From an uncultured Micavibrio sp. (GTDB lineage: Bacteria; Pseudomonadota; Alphaproteobacteria; Micavibrionales; UBA1664), in the NCBI GenBank assembly GCA_937896295.1, contig CALBME010000215.1, positions 1-32,599 of the forward strand: DNA of 32,599 bases, written 5' to 3'. The translations under genes and the position numbers were made by a program. Under the pieces are notes generated by a model. That model did not search any database, was not told where the DNA came from, and worked only from the letters and a program-made list of their open reading frames with translations. This document shows, in pieces, positions 7,796-14,437 of the stretch (its first letter is position 1; each line of letters starts with the position of its first letter).

Positions 7796-7863
7796 ATTGC
7801 CTTGGCCCTTCTTCTAGCTAAAGCCGCTTTCCAAAGCAAGCCCCATCTGTTTTCATAGGCAAA

Positions 7864-8421
7864 ATGACCGACCAACAGCCCTTTTCGACCCTGTCCAGCC
7901 CGCCCGAGGCGGCCAAAACCTCGCCCGAAGCCCTTCTGGCCCGCCTGGACGCCCAAAACATCCCCTATACCCTGTATCACCACGAGGCGGTTTTCACCTC
8001 CGCCCAGGCCGCTTCGGTCAAAAATGCCGTGCCCGGCATGCAGATCAAGAACCTGTTTATCCGGGATAAAAAGGAGCGCATGACCCTGGTGGTCCTGCCC
8101 CATGACATCAATCTCGACCTGAAAGCCCTGGCCCCGGCCATCGGCATGGATCGCATATCCTTTGGGTCGCCCGAACGGCTCTGGACCCATCTGGGGGTCA
8201 GGCCGGGTTCAGTCTGTCCCTTCGCCGCCATGAACGATACGGAAGGCAGGGTCGAAGTCATTATGCACGCGCAGGCAGCATCGGCCCCGGTCATCAGCGT
8301 GCACCCCATGCTCAACACCATGTCGCTGGCCATTGCCGGACCGGATGTTGTGCGTTTTCTTGCCAGCGTGAACCACCCGCCCCGGACCCTCGATCTTAAT
8401 GCCTTTTGCCGTGCAGCTTGA
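7864..8421 (+). CDS. prdX: Prolyl-tRNA deacylase, YbaK/PrdX type
   Basis: This free-standing editing enzyme (185 residues) hydrolyses mischarged tRNA-Pro, typically Ala-tRNA-Pro in the PrdX/ProXp-ala group. Family signatures appear in order: PYTLYHHEAVFTSAQAA, PGMQIKNLFIRDKKERMTLVVLPHD (the KNLF lysine is the conserved functional residue), DLKALAPAIGMDRISFGSPERLWTHLGVRPGSVCPFAAMNDTEGRVEV and HPMLNTMSLAIAGPDVVRFL. The length matches the family apart from about 15 extra N-terminal residues rich in Pro and Ser. ATG 7864 is the first start of the frame, 68 bases from the divergent tRNA-Gly(GCC). The next gene starts 32 bases downstream with its own promoter. Confidence 0.92.
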   Translation: MTDQQPFSTLSSPPEAAKTSPEALLARLDAQNIPYTLYHHEAVFTSAQAASVKNAVPGMQIKNLFIRDKKERMTLVVLPHDINLDLKALAPAIGMDRISFGSPERLWTHLGVRPGSVCPFAAMNDTEGRVEVIMHAQAASAPVISVHPMLNTMSLAIAGPDVVRFLASVNHPPRTLDLNAFCRAA

Positions 8422-8445
8422 ATGACGGCCATACAGCGTTAAATT
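8418..8445 (+). promoter_or_regulatory. Candidate promoter of the LON-domain gene
   Basis: TTGAAT (8418-8423, overlapping the prdX stop), 16 bases, TAAATT (8440-8445). The -10 box ends 8 bases before ATG 8454, and no Shine-Dalgarno is visible, so the mRNA would be nearly leaderless. Confidence 0.5.
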
Positions 8446-8453
8446 GAAACATC

Positions 8454-9113
8454 ATGCACTCCTCGCGCCTGACCTTTGCCGACCTGCCGGACCGCCTGCC
8501 GATCTTTCCGCTGGCGGGGGTGCTGCTGCTGCCGCACGGGCACCTGCCGCTCAATATCTTTGAACCGCGCTATCTTGAAATGGTCGATGACGCCCTGAAA
8601 AGCGACCGCCTGATCGGCATGGTGCAGCCCAAAACAGGGTGTGAGGGAACGTCCGTCTACCAGACCGGCTGTGCCGGGCGCATTGTCAATTTTGCCGAGG
8701 CCGAAGGGGGACGCTACCTCATCACCCTGTCGGGTATATGCCGTTTCCGGATCGGGCAGGAAGTCGGTGAAAAAAGGTCTTATCGCCAGGTCGTGCCGGA
8801 CTGGACGGGTTTTGACGGCGACATGAAGCCACAGGCAAAAACGGTTACGGTCGACCGCGCCCGCCTGAACAGATTGCTGCAATCCTATTTCCGCCAGCAG
8901 GAAATGTCCTGCGACTGGGACAAGGTCGACATAGCCGCCGACACCGACCTTCTGACGGCGCTGGAAATGATCTGTCCGCTCAAACCATCTGAAAAGCAGG
9001 CATTGCTCGAGGCCAGCGACGTACAGCACCGCGCCGAACTGTTCCTGGCCATGATTGAAATGGCCGTAAGCCACCCATGCACCGACCGCGAAGACGGCGG
9101 CTGCTGTCACTAA
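8454..9113 (+). CDS. LON peptidase N-terminal substrate-binding domain protein
   Basis: A 219-residue cytosolic protein carrying only the N-terminal (LAN/PUA-like) domain of Lon: LPIFPLAGVLLLPHGHLPLNIFEPRYLEMVDDAL, then IGMVQPKTG, GCAGRIVNFAEAEGGRYLITLSGICRFRI and a helical C-terminal half (LLQSYFRQQE, LTALEMICPLKPSEKQALLEA). There is no AAA+ ATPase or protease domain, and the length is normal for these stand-alone proteins. The C-terminus ends in a small cluster CTDREDGGCCH that could bind metal; this is speculative. The Trm112-like gene follows after 18 bases, a pairing common in alphaproteobacteria. Its molecular role is unknown. Confidence 0.88.
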   Translation: MHSSRLTFADLPDRLPIFPLAGVLLLPHGHLPLNIFEPRYLEMVDDALKSDRLIGMVQPKTGCEGTSVYQTGCAGRIVNFAEAEGGRYLITLSGICRFRIGQEVGEKRSYRQVVPDWTGFDGDMKPQAKTVTVDRARLNRLLQSYFRQQEMSCDWDKVDIAADTDLLTALEMICPLKPSEKQALLEASDVQHRAELFLAMIEMAVSHPCTDREDGGCCH

Positions 9114-9131
9114 ACCCTTAAGGACCGCCAC

Positions 9132-9323
9132 ATGAACGTTGATCCGAAAATGCTCGAACTGCTGGTCTGCCCGACGACCAAGGCGACGCTGCGTTTCGAT
9201 GCGGCCAGAAATGAACTGATTTCCGATGACGCGGGCCTTGCCTATCCCATCCGCGGCGGCGTACCCGTGATGATGGCCAGTCAGGCCCGCAGACTGGAAG
9301 AACACGAGCGTATCAAACGCTAA
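9132..9323 (+). CDS. Trm112-like UPF0434 family protein
   Basis: The 63-residue protein has the family pattern LLVCPTTKATLRFD...ELISDDAGLAYPIRGGVPVMMASQARRLEE. Eukaryotic and archaeal Trm112 activates methyltransferases; the bacterial UPF0434/YcaR members are less understood. Only one of the zinc-binding cysteines remains (VCPTTK), which is usual for alphaproteobacterial members. The ribosome site AAGGA lies 8 bases before ATG. The gene is co-directional with the LON-domain gene and ends 4 bases from the convergent nrsF-like gene. Confidence 0.9.
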   Translation: MNVDPKMLELLVCPTTKATLRFDAARNELISDDAGLAYPIRGGVPVMMASQARRLEEHERIKR

Positions 9324-9327
9324 AAGC

Positions 9328-9966
9328 TTACCACGATTGATTTTTACGGATGATGGGTAGCGCGATCAGCGTAAAGGCCAGCGCCGTTCCCCCGTACCAC
9401 AGGGCCAGATAGGCGGGATGGTCGTGGCTGCAATGCAGGCCGTAAGCCAGCGCACCGAGGCTGGACGCAAAAATGGCGGTCATGCACGCATGCAGGCAGG
9501 CATTCACCGGCGCCATGCATTTCGATATCAGGATCAGAACAGCCGCCGCAATGCCCGCAAACAATGCAATCGACAGGACGCACATACCGGCCGTCCCGTC
9601 GAACACCTGCGGGGCGACCGCATCCATGCCCTGCAGATACACGGCGTGACCGGCGTCGAAAACCAGAAAAGTGCCAAGGAAGATCATGCCATAGAAAGGC
9701 AGCTTACAGCAGCGTCCGGGATGGCCGCTCCGCCACCAGCCGATGGCACTGCCCACCAGCGCCGCCGCCAGGAACGCATATTTGAACATCATGGCAGGAT
9801 CGTCCATGACGTGGGTGATGTCGCTGCGAAGGCCCAGCGTAAAATAAACGGCCGTCACCATAAGGGCGAACAGGGCCACGACCGAACCCCATATGACGGC
9901 CTTGCGTTTGGCGCCGGAACAGGGCGGGTTTTTCGCCATCATGCAAATCAGATCATCCGTGCGCAT
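9328..9966 (-). CDS. nrsF: NrsF family (DUF1109) membrane anti-sigma factor
   Basis: A 212-residue inner-membrane protein with six hydrophobic segments (AVIWGSVVALFALMVTAVYF, YAFLAAALVGSAIGWW, FYGMIFLGTFLVFDAG, CVLSIALFAGIAAAVLILI, MTAIFASSLGALAYGL, LALWYGGTALAFTLIALPII). The end matches DUF1109/NrsF, including the HC-HDHPAYLALWY segment. In Caulobacter, NrsF holds SigF inactive and conserved cysteines on the periplasmic side are needed to sense heavy metals. This protein is rich in Cys, including NACLHAC and LHCSHDH, which fits such a sensor. The gene overlaps the 3' end of the sigma gene by 14 bases on the same strand, so they are co-expressed. Confidence 0.88.
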   Translation of the reverse strand: MRTDDLICMMAKNPPCSGAKRKAVIWGSVVALFALMVTAVYFTLGLRSDITHVMDDPAMMFKYAFLAAALVGSAIGWWRSGHPGRCCKLPFYGMIFLGTFLVFDAGHAVYLQGMDAVAPQVFDGTAGMCVLSIALFAGIAAAVLILISKCMAPVNACLHACMTAIFASSLGALAYGLHCSHDHPAYLALWYGGTALAFTLIALPIIRKNQSW

Positions 9967-10513
9967 GGGCGCTTTCTTCCTTCACATTGTCTGCCAGTTT
10001 TTTGATCGCGCGGTGCAGGGTCACCTTCACGTCAGCCACTGATATCATCATTTCCTTGGCGATTTCGGCCATCGATTTACCATCGATGCGCGCCAGCTTC
10101 ACCACCTTTTGCTGCTTTTCCGGCAACGCCTCCATCAGACGCTCCAGCGTCAGCGCCGCATCCGTATCCCCGCTTTGCGACACCGTATCGGCGATCGTCT
10201 CGGTCAGGAAATCGTCCAGCGGCACGGTGCCCGACAGTTTGCGCTTACGCCACGTATCGACCAGTTTGTGATGGGCGATGGTGCGAAGCCAGGGCAGGAA
10301 CGGCAGGGTCGGGTCGTAAGAATGGTATTTCAAATGCACGGTCAGCAATATCTCCTGCACGATGTCTTCGACATCGGCGCGCATGGGCCCCGAAATCTTG
10401 GACAGCAGATACCCCCGCACCAGCTTGGCGCTGGTCTCCAGCAGCCGGCGGTATGCGGCTTCATCGCCGGCCGCGACGTCTTTCACCAGCTGGTCAAGAT
10501 GGTACTTGTCCAT
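9953..10513 (-). CDS. sigF: ECF RNA polymerase sigma factor, SigF-like
   Basis: The 186-residue protein has region 2 (LVRGYLLSKISGPMRADVEDIVQEILLTVHLKYHSYDPTLPFLPWLRTIAHHKLVDTWRKRK) and region 4 (LMEALPEKQQKVVKLARIDGKSMAEIAKEMMISVADVKVTLHRAIKKLAD), joined by a short linker. That is the minimal ECF architecture. The DVEDIVQEILLTVHLK and PFLPWLRTIAHHKLVD patterns and the adjacent NrsF gene place it in the SigF group (ECF16), which responds to metal or oxidative stress in Caulobacter. A candidate autoregulatory promoter lies at 10520-10546. The divergent DipZ-like gene carries a perfect SigF motif, so it is a likely direct target. Confidence 0.93.
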   Translation of the reverse strand: MDKYHLDQLVKDVAAGDEAAYRRLLETSAKLVRGYLLSKISGPMRADVEDIVQEILLTVHLKYHSYDPTLPFLPWLRTIAHHKLVDTWRKRKLSGTVPLDDFLTETIADTVSQSGDTDAALTLERLMEALPEKQQKVVKLARIDGKSMAEIAKEMMISVADVKVTLHRAIKKLADNVKEESAHAHG

Positions 10514-10519
10514 TTAAGT

Positions 10520-10546
10520 TACGTTACACGCCGCGTGAAAAGTTAC
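10520..10546 (-). promoter_or_regulatory. Candidate autoregulatory SigF promoter of sigF-nrsF
   Basis: On the minus strand, GTAACT (10546-10541), 17 bases, CGTA (10523-10520). This is one base off the SigF consensus in each box and one base longer in spacing. The -10 element ends 6 bases before ATG 10513, so the mRNA would be leaderless. Confidence 0.5.
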
Positions 10547-10572
10547 AGATGGCCGGAAAAACAATTTAATCT

Positions 10573-10598
10573 GTAACCTGTGGCATGCCCCTTTCGAA
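10573..10598 (+). promoter_or_regulatory. SigF-type promoter of the DipZ-like gene
   Basis: GTAACC (10573-10578), exactly 16 bases, CGAA (10595-10598). This equals the GTAACC-N16-CGAA motif known to me for Caulobacter SigF targets. It lies about 38 bases before ATG 10636 and directly next to the sigF gene. Identity of both boxes and the spacing make chance unlikely. Confidence 0.8.
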
Positions 10599-10635
10599 CT
10601 TATGTGTAAGGTAAACAAACCAAAAAGGTCCTGCA

Positions 10636-12228
10636 ATGATATCCCCCACCGGTCTGCTGTTAAGTTTTGGCGAAGGGCTGGTGCTGGTCCTGTCCCCGTG
10701 CATCCTGCCTGTACTGCCCCTGATGCTGGGCGCCGGTCTGGGCGGCTCAAAGGCGCGGCCGCTGGGGATCACGCTTGGCTTTGCGCTGGCCTTCACCGTT
10801 TTTGCCCTCATCTCACGCCAGGCCGTCATGGCCGCCAATATCGACCCCGGCCTCATCCGCAATGTCTCACTGGGCCTGCTGATTCTTTTTGGTCTGGTCA
10901 TGCTTTTCCCCGGTCTTTCGGGCCGCTGGAATGCCGCGTTTCAGAACATCGGCGCGGGCAGCGACTCGCTGATCGGCCGTATCCGCGGACAGGGTTTTCT
11001 GGGGGGGCTGGGCATCGGGGCATTGATCGGCGTGGTCTGGACCCCGTGCGCAGGACCCATTCTGGCCGCCGCCATCGTTCAGATCATTCAGGCCGATAAT
11101 GAGACGCAGGCACTGGCCTCTATCGCCGCATTCGCGCTGGGTGCCGGCATTCCCATGTTTTTCATCGCCCTGTTCGGACGCAGCATCGTGGGGCGCATCG
11201 GTTTCCTGAAACGCAACAGCGAAACGATACGCCGCGCTGTCGGTGCGGTGATGATCGCAGCCGCCGTAGTCATTCTGACGGGATTCGACCTGAAAATCGT
11301 CGCATGGCAGGCCCAAAACCAAAGTCGGAAGGAAAATCCTCCGCAGGCCGCCGAAATGCTGGCCCAACCCTATGCCGCACCGGAACTGGCCGGGATCACG
11401 TCATGGATCAACAGCAATCCGCTGACCCTGCAACAGCTGCGCGGGAAAGTCGTACTCATCGACTTCTGGACGTATTCCTGCATCAACTGTATCCGCACCA
11501 TGCCCTATGTCACCGGCTGGTACGAAAAATACAGGGATGACGGACTGGTCGTCATCGGTGTGCACGCGCCCGAATTCGCGTTTGAGAAAAAAATCGAAAA
11601 CGTACGCAGGGCCGTGACCGAATACGGAATCACCTATCCCGTCGCCCTCGACAACGATTTTGCGACGTGGAAGGCCTATGACAACAAGTACTGGCCCGCC
11701 CATTACCTGATCGATCGCGAAGGCCGTGTCGTCTATACCCATTTCGGCGAGGGTCTGTACGAACGCACCGAAAACAATATCCGCCATCTTCTGGGGCTGA
11801 AAGGTGCGGCCAGCGTCGATCCTGTGGCGATCCGCACCATGGACCAGACGCCGGAAACCTATCTGGGAACGCACCGTCGCGACCGGTTCAGCGGCATGTC
11901 TTTCCCCGACGAGCTGCCCAAGGATCACTGGGCCCTGTCCGGACCATGGGCCAGCGAGGTGCAGCACATCGTGACATCGGGACCGGATGCTGCGTTACGG
12001 CTGCATTTCAGCGCCGGCAAGATTTTTCTGGTGCTGGGGTCCGCCGATGGCAGCCCGATCAGGGTGAGCCTGTCCGTGAACGGGAAAAAACAGCCCGCCA
12101 TCACGGTTACGGATGAACGGCTTTACACCCTGTACGAGGCAGGCCTGCTGGACCCGCGGGAGGGTATACTGGAACTGACCGCCGACAGGGCCGGACTGCA
12201 GGCCTATGCATTTACCTTTGGCAAATAA
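10636..12228 (+). CDS. DipZ-like CcdA-thioredoxin fusion protein
   Basis: The 530-residue membrane protein has three parts. Residues 1-220 form a CcdA/DsbD-type domain with about six membrane segments and two redox cysteines in SPCILPVLP (Cys22) and WTPCAGP (Cys138). Residues about 250-390 form a periplasmic thioredoxin/TlpA-like domain with CINC at 282-285, then VVIGVHAPEFAFE and WKAYDNKYWPAHYLID. Residues about 400-530 form the beta-rich DipZ C-terminal domain (HWALSGPWASEVQHIV...RLHFSAGKIFLVLGS). The family passes electrons from cytosolic thioredoxin to periplasmic substrates. The length and order match mycobacterial DipZ-type proteins. The SigF-type promoter upstream suggests induction by thiol, metal or oxidative stress. 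AAGGTCCTGCA before the ATG gives a moderate ribosome site. Confidence 0.9.
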   Translation: MISPTGLLLSFGEGLVLVLSPCILPVLPLMLGAGLGGSKARPLGITLGFALAFTVFALISRQAVMAANIDPGLIRNVSLGLLILFGLVMLFPGLSGRWNAAFQNIGAGSDSLIGRIRGQGFLGGLGIGALIGVVWTPCAGPILAAAIVQIIQADNETQALASIAAFALGAGIPMFFIALFGRSIVGRIGFLKRNSETIRRAVGAVMIAAAVVILTGFDLKIVAWQAQNQSRKENPPQAAEMLAQPYAAPELAGITSWINSNPLTLQQLRGKVVLIDFWTYSCINCIRTMPYVTGWYEKYRDDGLVVIGVHAPEFAFEKKIENVRRAVTEYGITYPVALDNDFATWKAYDNKYWPAHYLIDREGRVVYTHFGEGLYERTENNIRHLLGLKGAASVDPVAIRTMDQTPETYLGTHRRDRFSGMSFPDELPKDHWALSGPWASEVQHIVTSGPDAALRLHFSAGKIFLVLGSADGSPIRVSLSVNGKKQPAITVTDERLYTLYEAGLLDPREGILELTADRAGLQAYAFTFGK

Positions 12229-12229
12229 G

Positions 12230-12255
12230 GGAACCGGAATCGCCGTTCAGCGGTT
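12230..12255 (+). promoter_or_regulatory. Possible EcfG-type promoter of the small lipoprotein
   Basis: GGAAC (12230-12234), 17 bases, GGTT (12252-12255). The alphaproteobacterial general-stress sigma factor EcfG prefers GGAAC-N16/17-CGTT, so the second box has one mismatch. It lies about 40 bases before the start codon. Weak evidence, supported mainly by the entericidin-like size of the product. Confidence 0.3.
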
Positions 12256-12293
12256 TTGGTAAGGCAACCCTTCTTTCACGAAAAGGTATGAAG

Positions 12294-12407
12294 ATGAAAA
12301 AATTGATGATTGCGGCCCTGCTGGTCGCGGTATCCCTGGGTTCGGTCGCCTGCGCCCCGGTTGAATACAAACAGCGCCACGACGCCCAGACCTACGGCGG
12401 CGTTTAA
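12294..12407 (+). CDS. Very small lipoprotein (37 residues)
   Basis: The open frame encodes a lysine start (MKK), a hydrophobic core (LMIAALLVAVSLGSVAC) and a lipobox-like SVAC with Cys20, followed by only 17 hydrophilic residues ending QTYGGV. This is the size and shape of entericidin-like small lipoproteins, which are anchored to a membrane after signal peptidase II cleavage. AAAGG lies 7 bases before ATG 12294; another in-frame ATG at 12288 would add two residues but has no room for a ribosome site. A strong terminator follows at once. The function is unknown. Confidence 0.65.
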   Translation: MKKLMIAALLVAVSLGSVACAPVEYKQRHDAQTYGGV

Positions 12408-12417
12408 TTGCCCGATA

Positions 12418-12446
12418 AAAAAACCCGGCTTTCTCAGCCGGGTTTT
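12418..12446. terminator. Bidirectional terminator between the lipoprotein and serA
   Basis: AAACCCGGCT-TTCTC-AGCCGGGTTT has a 10-bp stem with A-run and T-run flanks. It ends the plus-strand lipoprotein transcript and the minus-strand serA transcript (serA stop at 12454). Confidence 0.93.
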
Positions 12447-12453
12447 TCGTGTC

Positions 12454-14031
12454 TTAGAAATTCAGGCGTTTCACATGTTCGGCCTGCGGCAGCTTGGAGA
12501 GCTTATCGCAGGTCGCATCATCGATGCGCTGATCGACAGAAATAAGCGAAATCGCCGTGCTGCCGGCCGATACGCGGCCCAGACGGAAATCGGCGATGTT
12601 AACCCCGGCATCCGCCAGAATGGTCCCCAGCCCGCCAATCAGGCCTGGCTGATCCTTGTTGGTGACCAGCAGCATATGCGGGGTCAGTGCGGCCTCGATC
12701 GGCACGCCGTTGACCGAAACAATGCGCGGCTGACCGCCGCCAAACAGGGTGCCGGTCACATCGGTGCCGCCCTTGGCCGTTTTCACCTTAACGGTAATCG
12801 CGGTCAAAAAGTCACCAGCAGAATCCGTTTTGCTTTCGGTCACGGCAATACCGCGCGCCTTCGCAACCACAGGGGCCGATACCATGTTCACGCCCTCGAG
12901 GCTGACGCTGAGCAGCGACGCCATGGCGATGGCGGTCAGCGGCTTCACGTTCAGGTTGGCCACCTGGCCCGAATACAGCACTTCGATTCCGGTAATCGGC
13001 TCGTCCACGATCTGGCCGGCCAGCTTGCCCATCTGTTCAGCCAGCTTCATATAGGGTTTCAGCTTGGGTGCATCATCGGCCGAAATCGACGGCATGTTGA
13101 CGGCGTTCGAAACCGCGCCGTGCAGCAAAAAGTCCGCGATCTGCTCGGCAATCTGCACCGCCACGTTCACCTGCGCCTCTGATGTCGAGGCACCAAGATG
13201 CGGCGTGCAGATGACGTTGGGCATACCGAAGAAAATGCTCTCGGTCGCCGGTTCGACCTGGAACACGTCAAGCGCCGCGCCCGCGACGATGCCGGCGTCC
13301 AGCGCCTCCTTCAGGTCGGCTTCAACCACCAGACCGCCGCGCGCGACGTTCATGATGCGCACGCCTTTTTTCATTTTGGCGAAGGCATCCTTGTTGATGA
13401 TGCCCTTGGTCTTGTCCGTCATCGGGGTGTGGACCGTGATGAAGTCCGAGCGTTTGAACAGATCGTCCAGTTCGACCTTCTCAATACCCATTTCCGCCGC
13501 GCGTGCGTCGGTCAGGAACGGATCGAAACCGATGACGCGCATTTTAAGCCCCTGTGCGCGGTCGATCACGATCGAACCGATATTGCCGCAGCCAATCACG
13601 CCAAGCGTCTTGCCCATCAGCTCGACGCCCATGAATTTCGATTTTTCCCATTTGCCGGCATGCGTCGATGAATTGGCCTGCGGAATCTGGCGGGCCAGCG
13701 CCATCATCATGGCGATCGTATGCTCGGCCGTGGTGGTGGAATTACCGAACGGCGTGTTCATGACGACCACACCGGCATTGGTCGCGGCGGGCACGTCAAT
13801 CGTATCGACGCCAATACCGGCCCGGCCGATCACCTTAAGCGCCTTTGCCCCGGTCAGCACTTCCGCCCCGATCTTGGTCGAAGAACGCACGGCGACGCCG
13901 TCATAATCCCCGATCATGCCTTTCAGTTCCTCCGGGGTCAGTCCCGGCTTGCTGTCGACATCAACGCCTTTGGATTTCAGGATCTCGGCACAGACGGCAT
14001 CCATCTTGTCGGCAATCAGTACTTTTGGCAT
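12454..14031 (-). CDS. serA: D-3-phosphoglycerate dehydrogenase
   Basis: SerA oxidises 3-phosphoglycerate to 3-phosphohydroxypyruvate with NAD, the first step of serine synthesis. The 525-residue protein is the long form. The N-terminal substrate half begins MPKVLIADKMD. The NAD-binding motif GVIGCGNIG ends at 152, and the catalytic triad is Arg231 (NVARGGL), Glu260 (DVFQVEP) and His278 (TPHLGAST). An intervening ASB domain follows, then a C-terminal ACT domain (HMLLVTNKDQPGLIGGLG) that usually mediates serine feedback. The gene lies last in the minus-strand series from ilvB and has its own candidate promoter at 14069-14096. Confidence 0.97.
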   Translation of the reverse strand: MPKVLIADKMDAVCAEILKSKGVDVDSKPGLTPEELKGMIGDYDGVAVRSSTKIGAEVLTGAKALKVIGRAGIGVDTIDVPAATNAGVVVMNTPFGNSTTTAEHTIAMMMALARQIPQANSSTHAGKWEKSKFMGVELMGKTLGVIGCGNIGSIVIDRAQGLKMRVIGFDPFLTDARAAEMGIEKVELDDLFKRSDFITVHTPMTDKTKGIINKDAFAKMKKGVRIMNVARGGLVVEADLKEALDAGIVAGAALDVFQVEPATESIFFGMPNVICTPHLGASTSEAQVNVAVQIAEQIADFLLHGAVSNAVNMPSISADDAPKLKPYMKLAEQMGKLAGQIVDEPITGIEVLYSGQVANLNVKPLTAIAMASLLSVSLEGVNMVSAPVVAKARGIAVTESKTDSAGDFLTAITVKVKTAKGGTDVTGTLFGGGQPRIVSVNGVPIEAALTPHMLLVTNKDQPGLIGGLGTILADAGVNIADFRLGRVSAGSTAISLISVDQRIDDATCDKLSKLPQAEHVKRLNF

Positions 14032-14068
14032 GGCGAAACACTTTCAATAGGTTGGTGTTGGGGCGCTT

Positions 14069-14096
14069 ACTTTAGAACCCTTAAAACCGCTGTAAA
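14069..14096 (-). promoter_or_regulatory. Candidate serA promoter
   Basis: On the minus strand, TTTACA (14096-14091), 16 bases, TAAAGT (14074-14069), followed by a leader of about 30 bases before the ATG at 14031. No terminator separates serA from the gene upstream, so read-through from ilvB is also possible. Confidence 0.4.
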
Positions 14097-14128
14097 GGCC
14101 GATTTTGCCGCAACTTTAAGCCCTTGTT

Positions 14129-14437
14129 TCAGCCCGGAAAACGCCCGCCATACCGCCGCGCATTGGCCAGCAGCGCCCGTGCCAGCGCCTGCAATTGCGA
14201 ACGGAAGGTCGTATCACCCTCCTCGTACATGCCAAGGTCCAGCCGGCTGACATGCAGCGCATGTTCGCCGAAAGTGATGTGCAGTTTTTTCTGGCCGTCG
14301 ATGAATACGCTGGCCCCCGCCCGTTTGGATGCCGACACAAGGGGCTGGCGCCATATATTTCCCGGACGGTCATGCGCGATCTGTTCCAGCAGGGCCTCAT
14401 CCTTGGGACGAAACGGTTTACGGTACGCCTCACCCAT
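14129..14437 (-). CDS. Small protein of unknown function coupled to ilvB
   Basis: The 102-residue soluble protein is not recognised. It begins MGEAYRKPFRPKDEALLEQ, is mixed helix and strand in the middle (GASVFIDGQKKLHITFGEHALHVSRLDLGMYEEGD), and ends in a basic helix (LQALARALLANARRYGGRF). There is no signal peptide, and it does not look like the ACT-domain IlvN subunit that often follows ilvB. Its ATG overlaps the ilvB stop by 8 bases, so translational coupling supports it as real. Other reading frames over this stretch are also open, which lowers certainty. A job linked to acetolactate synthase is only suggested by position. Confidence 0.6.
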   Translation of the reverse strand: MGEAYRKPFRPKDEALLEQIAHDRPGNIWRQPLVSASKRAGASVFIDGQKKLHITFGEHALHVSRLDLGMYEEGDTTFRSQLQALARALLANARRYGGRFPG

